A stretch of DNA of 64,000 nt, taken from positions 7,755,765 to 7,819,764 of the forward strand of contig NZ_CP022163.1 in NCBI RefSeq assembly GCF_002305855.1, written 5' to 3'. Every line of letters begins with the position of its first letter. The stretch's first letter is position 1. This document shows positions 9,395 to 16,807 of this stretch, piece by piece. The notes under the pieces are model-generated. The model ran no database searches and was not told the origin of the DNA. It saw only the letters and a program-made list of their open reading frames with translations. The translations under genes were made by a program, and so were the position numbers. The stretch comes from Melittangium boletus DSM 14713. GTDB lineage: Bacteria > Myxococcota > Myxococcia > Myxococcales > Myxococcaceae.

Positions 9395-10609
9395 TCAGCA
9401 GCCGGTGTTGGCGCCGGGGCTGACGCCCAGCAGGCTGCAGAAGCGGGTGTAGTTGTTCACGCGGCTCTGCACCTGGGCGGGGTTGCGGCCACCGCACTCC
9501 AGGGCGCCGTTGATGGTGCGGATGGTCTCACCGAAGCCCGCGCCGTTGACGATGGCGTTGTGGGCCGTCATGGAGCCCGCGCCCGTCTGCGTCATCCAGA
9601 ACCAGAAGCCCGTGCGCCAGGAGATGGTGGCGTCGCGCGCGACCAGGTCGGGGTTGTTCTTGAGGTCCACGCCCAGCGCGTTGCCCGCGGCGCAGTAGTT
9701 GCCGTTCCACGACAGCTGGATGGGGCCACGGCCGTAGTACATCTTGCCGGCGGCGCAGCCGCAGCCCGGGGGGCCCCAGCTGGTGTCGCACATGGTGCTC
9801 TTGGCGATTTCCTCGATGTAGACGAGGTTGCCCGTCTCGTGGGCGATGTTGGCCAGGAAGGCGGCCACCTCGCGCTTGCGGGTGTCGGTGTCGCCCGTGG
9901 TGGCGAAGCCGGAGAAGGTGTTGGCCGCGGCGACCAGGGCCGAGTAGGAGTAGAAGCCGTTGCGGCCGGGGAACATCGCGTTGAAGGTGGACTCGCTCAG
10001 GATGCCGGCGATGCCGTTGCCCGAGGGGGGAGGCGTGGTGCCGCCGCCGGAGACCTTGTCCAGGGTGTAGAGCTGGTTGGCGGTGCCCGTGTAGGGGTAC
10101 TGCACGAAGCCCGTGCCATTGTCCGCCGAGCCCCAGAGCAGGTCGATGACCATGTCCGTGTGACGCGCGTGGATGCTGAAGTTGTTGTTACCGCGGTTCA
10201 CGAACTTGAACTGCTGGTTGGCCCCGCCGACGTAGGACCACTGGTGGAGCTCGGCGTTCTGGGCGTAGCTGACTTCCTTGATGTCGAAGCCCTTGCCGCT
10301 GTTGACGTTGATGATCTTCCAGTAGCCGTCGGAGGTGGGGGAGATGGCGAACTTCTGGGCGTTGGTGCCATTGCAGTCCCACAGCTGCACCTTGGTGCCG
10401 TCGGCGGTGCCGGAGGCGGCGATGTCGACGCACTTGTTGTTCTGGGCCGAGCGGATGACGTAGTCGCCCTCCGAGATGCTCGACACGATGGCCTCGCGCT
10501 GGATCTGATCGACCGGCTCGACGGACTTCACCTCATCGACGGTGCATCCACTCAGTCCACCCAGAACACCCAACAGCGACAAGCAGCGGGACGCGGTCTT
10601 GCTGGCCAT
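9395..10609 (-). CDS. GH19 chitinase lipoprotein with ricin-type (CBM13) lectin domain
   Basis: A 404-residue exported lipoprotein: N-terminal hydrophobic leader with lipobox GLSGC (Cys22 by this start), a ricin B/CBM13-like domain at about 50-180 (QNNKCVDIAASG, VQLWDCNGTNAQKF, GFDIKEV, QQFKFV repeats), a short Gly/Thr/Pro linker, then a GH19 catalytic domain. In that domain NIAHETG carries the general-acid Glu, and YYGRGPIQLSWNGNYC is the classic GH19 substrate-cleft motif. GH19 enzymes hydrolyse chitin or chitosan. Two in-frame ATGs lie close together (10615 and 10609). I chose 10609 because AGGGG lies seven bases before it, while the first ATG sits almost on the Shine-Dalgarno. A lipid-anchored, carbohydrate-binding chitinase would fit contact-dependent attack on fungi (inference). 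Confidence 0.9.
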   Translation of the reverse strand: MASKTASRCLSLLGVLGGLSGCTVDEVKSVEPVDQIQREAIVSSISEGDYVIRSAQNNKCVDIAASGTADGTKVQLWDCNGTNAQKFAISPTSDGYWKIINVNSGKGFDIKEVSYAQNAELHQWSYVGGANQQFKFVNRGNNNFSIHARHTDMVIDLLWGSADNGTGFVQYPYTGTANQLYTLDKVSGGGTTPPPSGNGIAGILSESTFNAMFPGRNGFYSYSALVAAANTFSGFATTGDTDTRKREVAAFLANIAHETGNLVYIEEIAKSTMCDTSWGPPGCGCAAGKMYYGRGPIQLSWNGNYCAAGNALGVDLKNNPDLVARDATISWRTGFWFWMTQTGAGSMTAHNAIVNGAGFGETIRTINGALECGGRNPAQVQSRVNNYTRFCSLLGVSPGANTGC

Positions 10610-10689
10610 GATCATTCCCCTCGTAAGGAGGACGTGGTTTCCCGAGCGCGAGCGCTGTCTGGGTTTACGTCCCCGAAATCAGGACTGGC

Positions 10690-10716
10690 CGTAAAACATA
10701 AAAGCCGTAAACGTGC
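10690..10716 (-). promoter_or_regulatory. Possible sigma-54 promoter of the GH19 gene
   Basis: Reading towards the chitinase gene, CTGGCACGTTTACGGC keeps the invariant GG, ten bases, then GC, and a full TGGCACG -24 element. Its -12 element is CGGC rather than TTGC, so it is a weak match. The flanking 40 bases are AT-rich and contain repeated TTTACGG/TTTTACGG. The sigma-54 activators in this window make the idea plausible but unproven. Confidence 0.25.
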
Positions 10717-10775
10717 CAGAGCTGTTTTCATGGATACAGCGGGGAAGCCGGTGTTGTTGTTCTCCCTGGGGGGAA

Positions 10776-10793
10776 GGCCCTTCGCGAAGGGCC
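10776..10793 (-). terminator. 18-bp perfect palindrome downstream of cheB
   Basis: GGCCCTTCGCGAAGGGCC is perfectly self-complementary and begins 43 bases beyond the cheB stop, in the gap before the chitinase promoter region. It most likely marks the end of the long chemosensory transcript; a binding site is the alternative. Confidence 0.4.
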
Positions 10794-10835
10794 GTGTGTC
10801 TGTATTTGTGCAAGTGGGCGGTATCCGGGGGGCCG

Positions 10836-11924
10836 TCAGCTCACCCGGCGGTAGCCCTGGGCCCGGCGCCGCACGGCCTCTCCAATGGCGGAGAGGGGGA
10901 GCACCTCGTCGACGGCGCCCAGGGCGATGGCCACGCGCGGCATGCCGAACACCACGCAGCTCGCCTCGTCCTGCGCGAAGGTCACCGCGCCCGCGCGCTT
11001 CATCGCCAATAGCCCCTCCGCCCCATCCTCGCCCATCCCCGTGAGCAGTACGCCCACCGCGTCCGCGCCCACCACCTTGGCCACCGAGAGGAACAACACG
11101 TCCACGCTCGGCCTGTGTCCCGACACCCGGTCGCTATCCATCAGGTCCACCTGGTAGTGCCCACCGCCGCGCCGCACTCGCAGGTGCCGGTTGCCGGGGG
11201 CGATCAACGCCCTTCCGCGCGTCACCCGGTCGCCCTGTTTCGCCTCCCGCACCTCGATGCGGCACAGCGAATCCAGCCGCCGCGCGAAGGGCCCGGTGAA
11301 CGCCTCGGGCATGTGCTGCACGATGACGATCCCCGGGCAGTCCGGGGGCATGGGCTCGAGGAACTCCCGCAGGGCCTCGGTCCCTCCGGTGGAGGCGCCC
11401 ACCGCCACCACCCGTTCCGCCATCACCAGCGACGGCGGAGCGACCAGCTGGGGCTGGGGTGGTATCACCAGCGGCGGCGGAACGATCAGCCGGGGCGGCG
11501 CTTGTTCCGGTTCGCGAACCAGGGCGGTCCGCCGCGTCCCCGCGGCTCTTCGCAGGGCCTCCACCACTTCGGAGCGCGACTCCATCGCGAGAAGCCCCTC
11601 ACCCAGGACGGGGCGGGTGATGACCTCCGCCGCTCCCGCGTGCCGCGCGCGCAGGGACGCCTCCGAGTCCGAGCAGACGACGACCACCGGAGTGGGCTCC
11701 TCCTGCCGCGTCAGTTGGCCCAGGAAGGTCAGCCCCCCCATGCGGGACGCATCCAGACCGAGCAGGAGCACATCCGGCCGGTGCTTCTTCAATTTTTGCC
11801 GGGCGATGGCGGGAGTCGACGCGACGATGACCTCCACGCCCGGTTCGCCCGCGAGCAGCGCCATCAAGCCCTGGCGTGTCACCGCCGAGCCATCCACCAC
11901 GAGTACCCGCAGCCTTGACGCCAT
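10836..11924 (-). CDS. cheB: Chemoreceptor methylesterase CheB with a degenerate receiver domain
   Basis: A 362-residue protein with an N-terminal receiver-like domain (1-115), a Pro-rich linker (about 140-168) and a CheB methylesterase domain. The catalytic triad is visible: Ser178 in GASTGG, His204 in QHMP and Asp300 in GMGEDG. CheB demethylates/deamidates receptor glutamates for adaptation. The receiver looks inactive: the acidic pair is Asp11-Gly12, and the position of the phospho-accepting Asp in the PDVxLLD motif is Gly56 (PDVLLLGLDASRMGGLTFL); the usual Lys is Arg104. It therefore probably works without phosphorylation by CheA. It is the last gene of the cluster, three bases after cheR. 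Confidence 0.92.
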   Translation of the reverse strand: MASRLRVLVVDGSAVTRQGLMALLAGEPGVEVIVASTPAIARQKLKKHRPDVLLLGLDASRMGGLTFLGQLTRQEEPTPVVVVCSDSEASLRARHAGAAEVITRPVLGEGLLAMESRSEVVEALRRAAGTRRTALVREPEQAPPRLIVPPPLVIPPQPQLVAPPSLVMAERVVAVGASTGGTEALREFLEPMPPDCPGIVIVQHMPEAFTGPFARRLDSLCRIEVREAKQGDRVTRGRALIAPGNRHLRVRRGGGHYQVDLMDSDRVSGHRPSVDVLFLSVAKVVGADAVGVLLTGMGEDGAEGLLAMKRAGAVTFAQDEASCVVFGMPRVAIALGAVDEVLPLSAIGEAVRRRAQGYRRVS

Positions 11925-11927
11925 GAC

Positions 11928-12812
11928 TCATCCGCGCGAAGCGGGCACTCCCGTGGACGAGCGCTGTGTATAGACGGTGGGCATCACCGCGCGCATGCGC
12001 GAGCCCAGTCCCACGAGGCTCTCGGAGTGTCCGAGAAAGAGCAGGCCCGAGGGCGACAGGTGGCTCAACAATCGTTCCACGGCTTGGGCCCTCGAGGCCT
12101 GGTCGAAGTAGATGAGGACGTTGCGGCAGAAGATGAGATCGAAGCGCCCCACGACTCCGTGCCCATCGTTCAGGTTCACTCGCTGAAAGCGCACCAGCTC
12201 GCGCAGCTCCGAGCCCGCCTTCATCCATGCTTCCTGACTGCCCACCCCCCGCAGCATGAAGGTCCGGAGGTATTGCTTGGGAATCTCGTGCGCCTTCTCC
12301 ACGGGGAAGCGGGCCTGCCGGGCCTGCTCGAGAATGCGCGTGGAGAGATCCGTCGCCAGGATGTCGATTCCCCAGCCCTCCGAGACGGGCAGGTGGTGGC
12401 GCAGCACCATGGCCAGCGAGAAGGGCTCCTCTCCCGTCGAGCACCCCGCGCTCCACACGCGGACCCGCCGCGGCTCGCCATTGCCTGTCTCGCCCTGGGC
12501 CCTCCAGCGGGGTATCACCTCGCGCTCCAGGAACTCGAAGTGACGGGGCTCCCGGAAGAAGTGCGTCTCGTGCGTGCACAGCGCGTCCAGCAACCGCACC
12601 CGCTCCGTGCCATCCGTCTCCGCGCGCCGCAGGTAGGCGCTGAACGAGGGGCTCTTGAGCTCGCGCAACCGGCGCGACAGCCGGCCCACCACGAGGGCCT
12701 TCTTCGCCGGCGACAGCCAGATGCCCGCCTCGCGGTAGAGCAGCCGTTGGACGCCGGTGAACTCCCGCTCGGACAGCGGCGGGGGCTCGATGAACGCACC
12801 CCCCTGTTTCAT
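11928..12812 (-). CDS. cheR: Chemoreceptor methyltransferase CheR
   Basis: A 294-residue SAM-dependent methyltransferase that methylates glutamates on the chemoreceptor. The N-terminal helical domain carries THETHFFREPRHFEFL. The SAM pocket is RVWSAGCSTGEEPFSLAM, and FDLIFCRNVLIYFD is the conserved CheR catalytic-region motif. No TPR or other C-terminal extension is present. Its ATG overlaps the cheW stop (ATGA), showing translational coupling. Confidence 0.93.
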   Translation of the reverse strand: MKQGGAFIEPPPLSEREFTGVQRLLYREAGIWLSPAKKALVVGRLSRRLRELKSPSFSAYLRRAETDGTERVRLLDALCTHETHFFREPRHFEFLEREVIPRWRAQGETGNGEPRRVRVWSAGCSTGEEPFSLAMVLRHHLPVSEGWGIDILATDLSTRILEQARQARFPVEKAHEIPKQYLRTFMLRGVGSQEAWMKAGSELRELVRFQRVNLNDGHGVVGRFDLIFCRNVLIYFDQASRAQAVERLLSHLSPSGLLFLGHSESLVGLGSRMRAVMPTVYTQRSSTGVPASRG

Positions 12813-13345
12813 GTCTCCACTCCAGGCATGCCCTTCTGGGGCACCTCGGGCGGAGGCGCCGCCGTGGCCAGGACGATCTCCTGGGTGCTGAGCACCTTGT
12901 CGATGTCCAGCAACAGGACGAAGTGCCGCGACGCCGCCACCCGTCCCATGCCCACCAGGTAGTCCGCGTGCACCGGGGTGCCGAAGGCGGGGGGCGCGGC
13001 CACGTCCTCGGGCCCCAGGTCGATGACCTGGCCGATCGCATCGGCGAGCAGTCCCAGGACGATCTCCTCACCGCCCAGCCGCACTTCCACCACCACGATG
13101 CAGCTGCGCCGCGTGAGGGTGGCCGGAGGCAGGCCCAGCTTGATGGTCAGGTCCACCACGGGCACCACGCTGCCGCGCAGGTTGAACACCCCGCGGACCC
13201 ACACGGGCGCTCCGGGGACGGGCGTGACGGTGTCGTATTCGATGATCTCCTTCACCCGCAGGATGCCGAGCGCGTACTCCTGCCCGGCGAGGATGAAGCT
13301 GAGGTACTGCGTGGCGGCGGACGATTCCTCGATCGTGTTGCTCAT
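12809..13345 (-). CDS. cheW: Chemotaxis coupling protein CheW
   Basis: A 178-residue single-domain CheW that links CheA to the receptor. Typical motifs are LSFILAGQEYALGILRVKEII, the RGVFNLRGSVVPVVDL loop that docks receptor and kinase, and VLGLLADAIGQVIDL. A short Ala/Pro-rich C-terminal tail follows. ATG 13345 lies two bases from the MCP stop, and the stop overlaps cheR by four bases. A much longer reading frame through the start is not real: it runs antisense in a different frame across the MCP gene. Confidence 0.93.
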   Translation of the reverse strand: MSNTIEESSAATQYLSFILAGQEYALGILRVKEIIEYDTVTPVPGAPVWVRGVFNLRGSVVPVVDLTIKLGLPPATLTRRSCIVVVEVRLGGEEIVLGLLADAIGQVIDLGPEDVAAPPAFGTPVHADYLVGMGRVAASRHFVLLLDIDKVLSTQEIVLATAAPPPEVPQKGMPGVET

Positions 13346-13347
13346 GA

Positions 13348-15021
13348 TCACACCTGGAAGCGCTTGAACTCGCGATCCTCGTCGGGGTGGCTGACCGGGG
13401 CCCGGGTCGGGTGGGGTGCTCCAGCGCCCAGTCCATTCGCGACGTTCTTCAGGCCGGACACGGGCGAGCTTCCCGGGTAGCGGTGCATCATCGGCCGCGG
13501 GCCGCGCTCGGAGCCATCCCCGACGCGGAAGAAGGACACCAACTGCTGCAGCGCCTCCGCCTGGGCGGACAGTTCCTCCGCGGTGGAGGCGAGCTCCTCG
13601 GAGGCCGAGGCGTTGCGCTGGGTCACCTGGTCCACGTGCAGCATGGCCTTGTTCATCTGCGTGACGCCGCTGGCCTGCTCCGCGGAGGCGGCCACCACTT
13701 CCTGGACCAAGTCCGCCGTCTTGCGGATGGAGGGCACCAGCTCCACGAGCAACTGCCCCGAGCGCGAGGCCACCTTCACGCTGTTGGAGGCCAGGCTGGA
13801 GATCTCCCGCGCCGCCGTCTGGCTGCGCTCGGCCAGCTTGCGCACCTCGGTGGCCACCACCGCGAAGCCCTTGCCATGCGCTCCCGCGCGTGCCGCCTCG
13901 ATGGCCGCGTTGAGCGCCAGCAGGTTCGTCTGGTAGGCGATCTCCTCGACGATGGAGATCTTCTCCGCGATGGAGCCCATGGCCTCCACCGTCTCCTTCA
14001 CGGCCCGGCCGCTCTCGTCGGCGTCCCGGGCGCCCTGCACGGCCATCTGCTCCATCTGCCGGCTGTGGTCGCGGTTCTGGGTGATGGTGGCCGTCATCTG
14101 CTCGAGGCTGGAGGTGGTCTCCTCCACGCTGCTGGCCTGCTCGCTGGTGCCCTGTGACAGGCTCTGCGACGAGGAGGACACCTGCGCCGAGGCGGAGGCG
14201 AGCGTGCCGGCTCCCTCGCGCACCTCGCTGATGACCTGCGCGAGCTTCTGCACCATGCGCTGCATGGCCGCCAGCAGCCGGCCCGTCTCGTCCTCCGTCA
14301 CCGAGGAGATGCGCACGGTGAGGTCTCCCTCGGCGATGCGATCCGCCACCTGCACCGCGTCGGTGAGGGGCCGGGAGATGAGCCGCGCGATGAGGATGCT
14401 GAGCACCAGGCCCACCAGGACGCTGAAGCCCACGACGGAGAAGATCCACGCGCGTGCGAGATCGTAGATGGCATCCGAGTCATCCGAGGCCTTGCGCGAC
14501 GACTTCTGGATGAACGCCACCAGTTCCTCCAGCTTGTCGTTGGCGGTCTGGTAGGCCTCCTGCGCGCGGCTGTTCGAGAGGGTGCGCGCCTCCTCTTTCT
14601 GGTTGGTCCGCGAGAGGGCGAGAAGCCGCTCATGCTCCTCCAGGAAGTCCTTCCAGAGCTTGTTGAATTCCTCGTACATGCGCCGCTCCTCCGAGGAGGA
14701 GATGAGCGCTTCGTACTTGTGGATGTTCTCGTCGAGCGACTCCTGTTCCCGCCGCATGCCCCGCTCGTAATCGGCCATGCGCACGGCATCGGTCGACAGC
14801 AGGTGCTGCTGCTCGAAGATGAGGAAGTCCGAGGTGTCCGTGTTCGTGGCCGAGACGAAGGCGATGCTGAGCATCCGGTTGTCGGTCACGACATCGGTCG
14901 CCTCGTTCATCTTGCCCAGTTGATGGATGGCGAAGGCCCCCAGCAGGACGTTGAGCATGCTCAAGCCGAGGAAGGAAACGAGCAGCTTGGATGAGATCTT
15001 CAGGTTGTAGAACCAGGTCAT
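13348..15021 (-). CDS. Methyl-accepting chemotaxis protein with four-helix-bundle sensor
   Basis: A 557-residue chemoreceptor. TM1 is at about 12-32, followed by a periplasmic four-helix-bundle (4HB_MCP-like) domain to about 188 and TM2 at about 190-212, then a HAMP domain (ISRPLTDAVQVADRIAEGDL) and a long coiled-coil signalling domain. Its hairpin tip reads EEIAYQTNLLALNAAIEAAR and GKGFAVVATEVRKLAERS. Ala/Glu/Gln-rich heptads on both sides are likely methylation helices. The last 60 residues are low complexity and end in REFKRFQV, with no CheR-binding NWETF pentapeptide. It is the only receptor in the cluster and sits between cheA and cheW, so it is probably the dedicated input. Confidence 0.93.
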   Translation of the reverse strand: MTWFYNLKISSKLLVSFLGLSMLNVLLGAFAIHQLGKMNEATDVVTDNRMLSIAFVSATNTDTSDFLIFEQQHLLSTDAVRMADYERGMRREQESLDENIHKYEALISSSEERRMYEEFNKLWKDFLEEHERLLALSRTNQKEEARTLSNSRAQEAYQTANDKLEELVAFIQKSSRKASDDSDAIYDLARAWIFSVVGFSVLVGLVLSILIARLISRPLTDAVQVADRIAEGDLTVRISSVTEDETGRLLAAMQRMVQKLAQVISEVREGAGTLASASAQVSSSSQSLSQGTSEQASSVEETTSSLEQMTATITQNRDHSRQMEQMAVQGARDADESGRAVKETVEAMGSIAEKISIVEEIAYQTNLLALNAAIEAARAGAHGKGFAVVATEVRKLAERSQTAAREISSLASNSVKVASRSGQLLVELVPSIRKTADLVQEVVAASAEQASGVTQMNKAMLHVDQVTQRNASASEELASTAEELSAQAEALQQLVSFFRVGDGSERGPRPMMHRYPGSSPVSGLKNVANGLGAGAPHPTRAPVSHPDEDREFKRFQV

Positions 15022-15046
15022 AGGTGTGGGGATGAAGGAGGAAGGC

Positions 15047-16690
15047 TCAGGCCGGGAAGACGGCGGAGGGCGTCGTCTTCACGGCCTGCTGGAGGAGCGC
15101 GGGCACATCGAGGATGAGGGCCACCCGGCCATCACCCAGCAGGGTGGAGCCCGAGAGCCCGGGCAGTCCCTGACAGAACTTGCCCAGGGGTTTGATGACC
15201 GTCTGGCCCTGGCCGAGCAGCGTGTCCACGGCGAGGCCCACGACGCCCCGCCCATTGCCGATGACGACGAGGTTCTCCCGGGAGGGGGCGCTTCCCCCCA
15301 GACCGAAGTGCTCACGCAAGCGGACGTAGGGGAGCGCGGAGCCCCGCAGGTTGACGAAGCCGGTACGGCCGGGGTGGCACTCCTCCACGGGCAGTTCCAC
15401 GCACTCGAGCACGTTCTCCAGGGGGATGACGTACGTCTCGGAGCCCACGGCGACGCTGAATCCCTCGATGATGGAGAGGGTGAGCGGCAGGCGGAGGCTG
15501 AACGTGGTGCCCTGTCCCGGCGTGCTCTCCACGCAGACGGTGCCGCGCAGCAGTTCCACGTTGCGCTTCACCACGTCCATGCCCACCCCGCGGCCGGACA
15601 GCTCGGTGATGCGCTCGGCGGTGGAGAAGCCCGGTTCCAGGATGAGCCGCAGCAGGGTCCCGTCGTCGTCCGGCTTTTCCTCCGGCCCGAGCATCCCCAG
15701 GGTCCTCGCGCGCGCGATGATGCGCTCGCGATTCAGTCCCGCTCCATCATCGGCCACCTGGATGACGATGCTGCCCGCCTCATGGAAGGCCCGGATGGCC
15801 AGGGTGCCGGTGGGATCCTTCCCGCGCGCCATGCGCGCCTCGGGCGTCTCCAGGCCGTGGTCCACGGCGTTGCGCACCAGGTGGGTGAGCGGATCGCGGA
15901 TGAGCTCGGCGACGGTGGTGTCCACCTCCACGTCCTCGCCGCTCACCTCCCAGCGCACCTGCTTGTCCATGTTGAGACTCAGGTCCCGCACCGTGCGGGC
16001 GAAGGGCTGGAAGGTACGCCCGATGGGCACCATCCGCACCTTCATCACCAGTTCCTGCAGGTCCAGGTAGAGCCGGTCGCCCTCCCGGTGGGCCTCCAGC
16101 AGCTGCTGGGGCGTATAGCGGTGCGCCTGCGCGAGCATCGTCGCCAGGCGTCCGCGCGCGATGGCGATCTCCCCGGTGAGGTCCAGCATCTTGTCCAGCC
16201 GGTGCAGCGCCACACGCAGGGTGTGCTCACGGGGCGCGGCGGTCTCGACGGCGGGCTCGGCGCGCTCCTGGCTCGATGCTCCGGTGGCGGAATCCACGGG
16301 ACGGGCGCCCTTGACCAGGCTGGCCAGCAGTCCGTGTACTTCCGTGGCTGGCAGACTCAGGGACGGGTCGCTCGCGGGCGTCAACCCGACCCTTTCCCGG
16401 AGTGCGTCCACTGCCTGCAACAGCAGTGAACCCAGTCCGGCGTGCAGCACGACGGCCCGCGTCTCCAGCAGGGTGAGCAGGTCTTCCAGGGTGTGGGCCA
16501 GCTCCACCGCTTCGGTGAGACCGATCGACGCGGCTCCGCCCTTGAAGGTGTGGACCGTGCGGAAGACGGCTTGCAGGGGCTCTGGACCGAACGAGCGTTC
16601 GAGCGCGAGCAGGTCCTGCTCCAGGGTGGCGAGTTGCTCCTCGGCCTCGGCGAGGAAGACAGCGTGAACCTTCTCCAACTCGGGAGTCAT
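15047..16690 (-). CDS. cheA: Chemotaxis histidine kinase CheA
   Basis: A 547-residue kinase with P1 HPt domain (phosphorylated His47 in VHTFKGGAASIG), a linker, P3 dimerisation helices (LHRLDKMLDLTGEIAIARGRL), P4 ATPase (HLVRNAVDHGLE as N-box, IQVADDGAGL, GRGVGMDVVKRN) and a P5 CheW-like domain. No P2 domain is evident; that is the part that usually docks CheY/CheB, which agrees with the absence of CheY and the degenerate CheB receiver. I chose ATG 16690 because the HPt fold starts there; an in-frame GTG 13 codons upstream would add a hydrophobic stretch without homology. The likely phosphate acceptor is the NtrC-like regulator encoded immediately upstream. Confidence 0.92.
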   Translation of the reverse strand: MTPELEKVHAVFLAEAEEQLATLEQDLLALERSFGPEPLQAVFRTVHTFKGGAASIGLTEAVELAHTLEDLLTLLETRAVVLHAGLGSLLLQAVDALRERVGLTPASDPSLSLPATEVHGLLASLVKGARPVDSATGASSQERAEPAVETAAPREHTLRVALHRLDKMLDLTGEIAIARGRLATMLAQAHRYTPQQLLEAHREGDRLYLDLQELVMKVRMVPIGRTFQPFARTVRDLSLNMDKQVRWEVSGEDVEVDTTVAELIRDPLTHLVRNAVDHGLETPEARMARGKDPTGTLAIRAFHEAGSIVIQVADDGAGLNRERIIARARTLGMLGPEEKPDDDGTLLRLILEPGFSTAERITELSGRGVGMDVVKRNVELLRGTVCVESTPGQGTTFSLRLPLTLSIIEGFSVAVGSETYVIPLENVLECVELPVEECHPGRTGFVNLRGSALPYVRLREHFGLGGSAPSRENLVVIGNGRGVVGLAVDTLLGQGQTVIKPLGKFCQGLPGLSGSTLLGDGRVALILDVPALLQQAVKTTPSAVFPA

Positions 16691-16807
16691 GAGTCCCAAA
16701 TGCAAGAGCAATCCGCACGCCAGGGACACATCTGTTCAGAAGTGTGCGGAACTCCTCATCCTTTGAAAGAGAGACGTTCTCAATGGTCAAGATTTCAAGT
16801 CTGGATT

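Noticed and set aside
10616..10740. Possible GEMM-type (cyclic-di-GMP) riboswitch before the chitinase gene
   Set aside because: GGGGACGTAAACCC recalls a piece of the motif, but the second conserved block and the expected stems are absent.
9368..11044. 558-codon plus-strand frame over the chitinase and cheB region
   Set aside because: It is antisense to two clearly recognisable genes and its translation is low-complexity Ala/Gly/Val/Arg, typical of GC-rich shadow frames.
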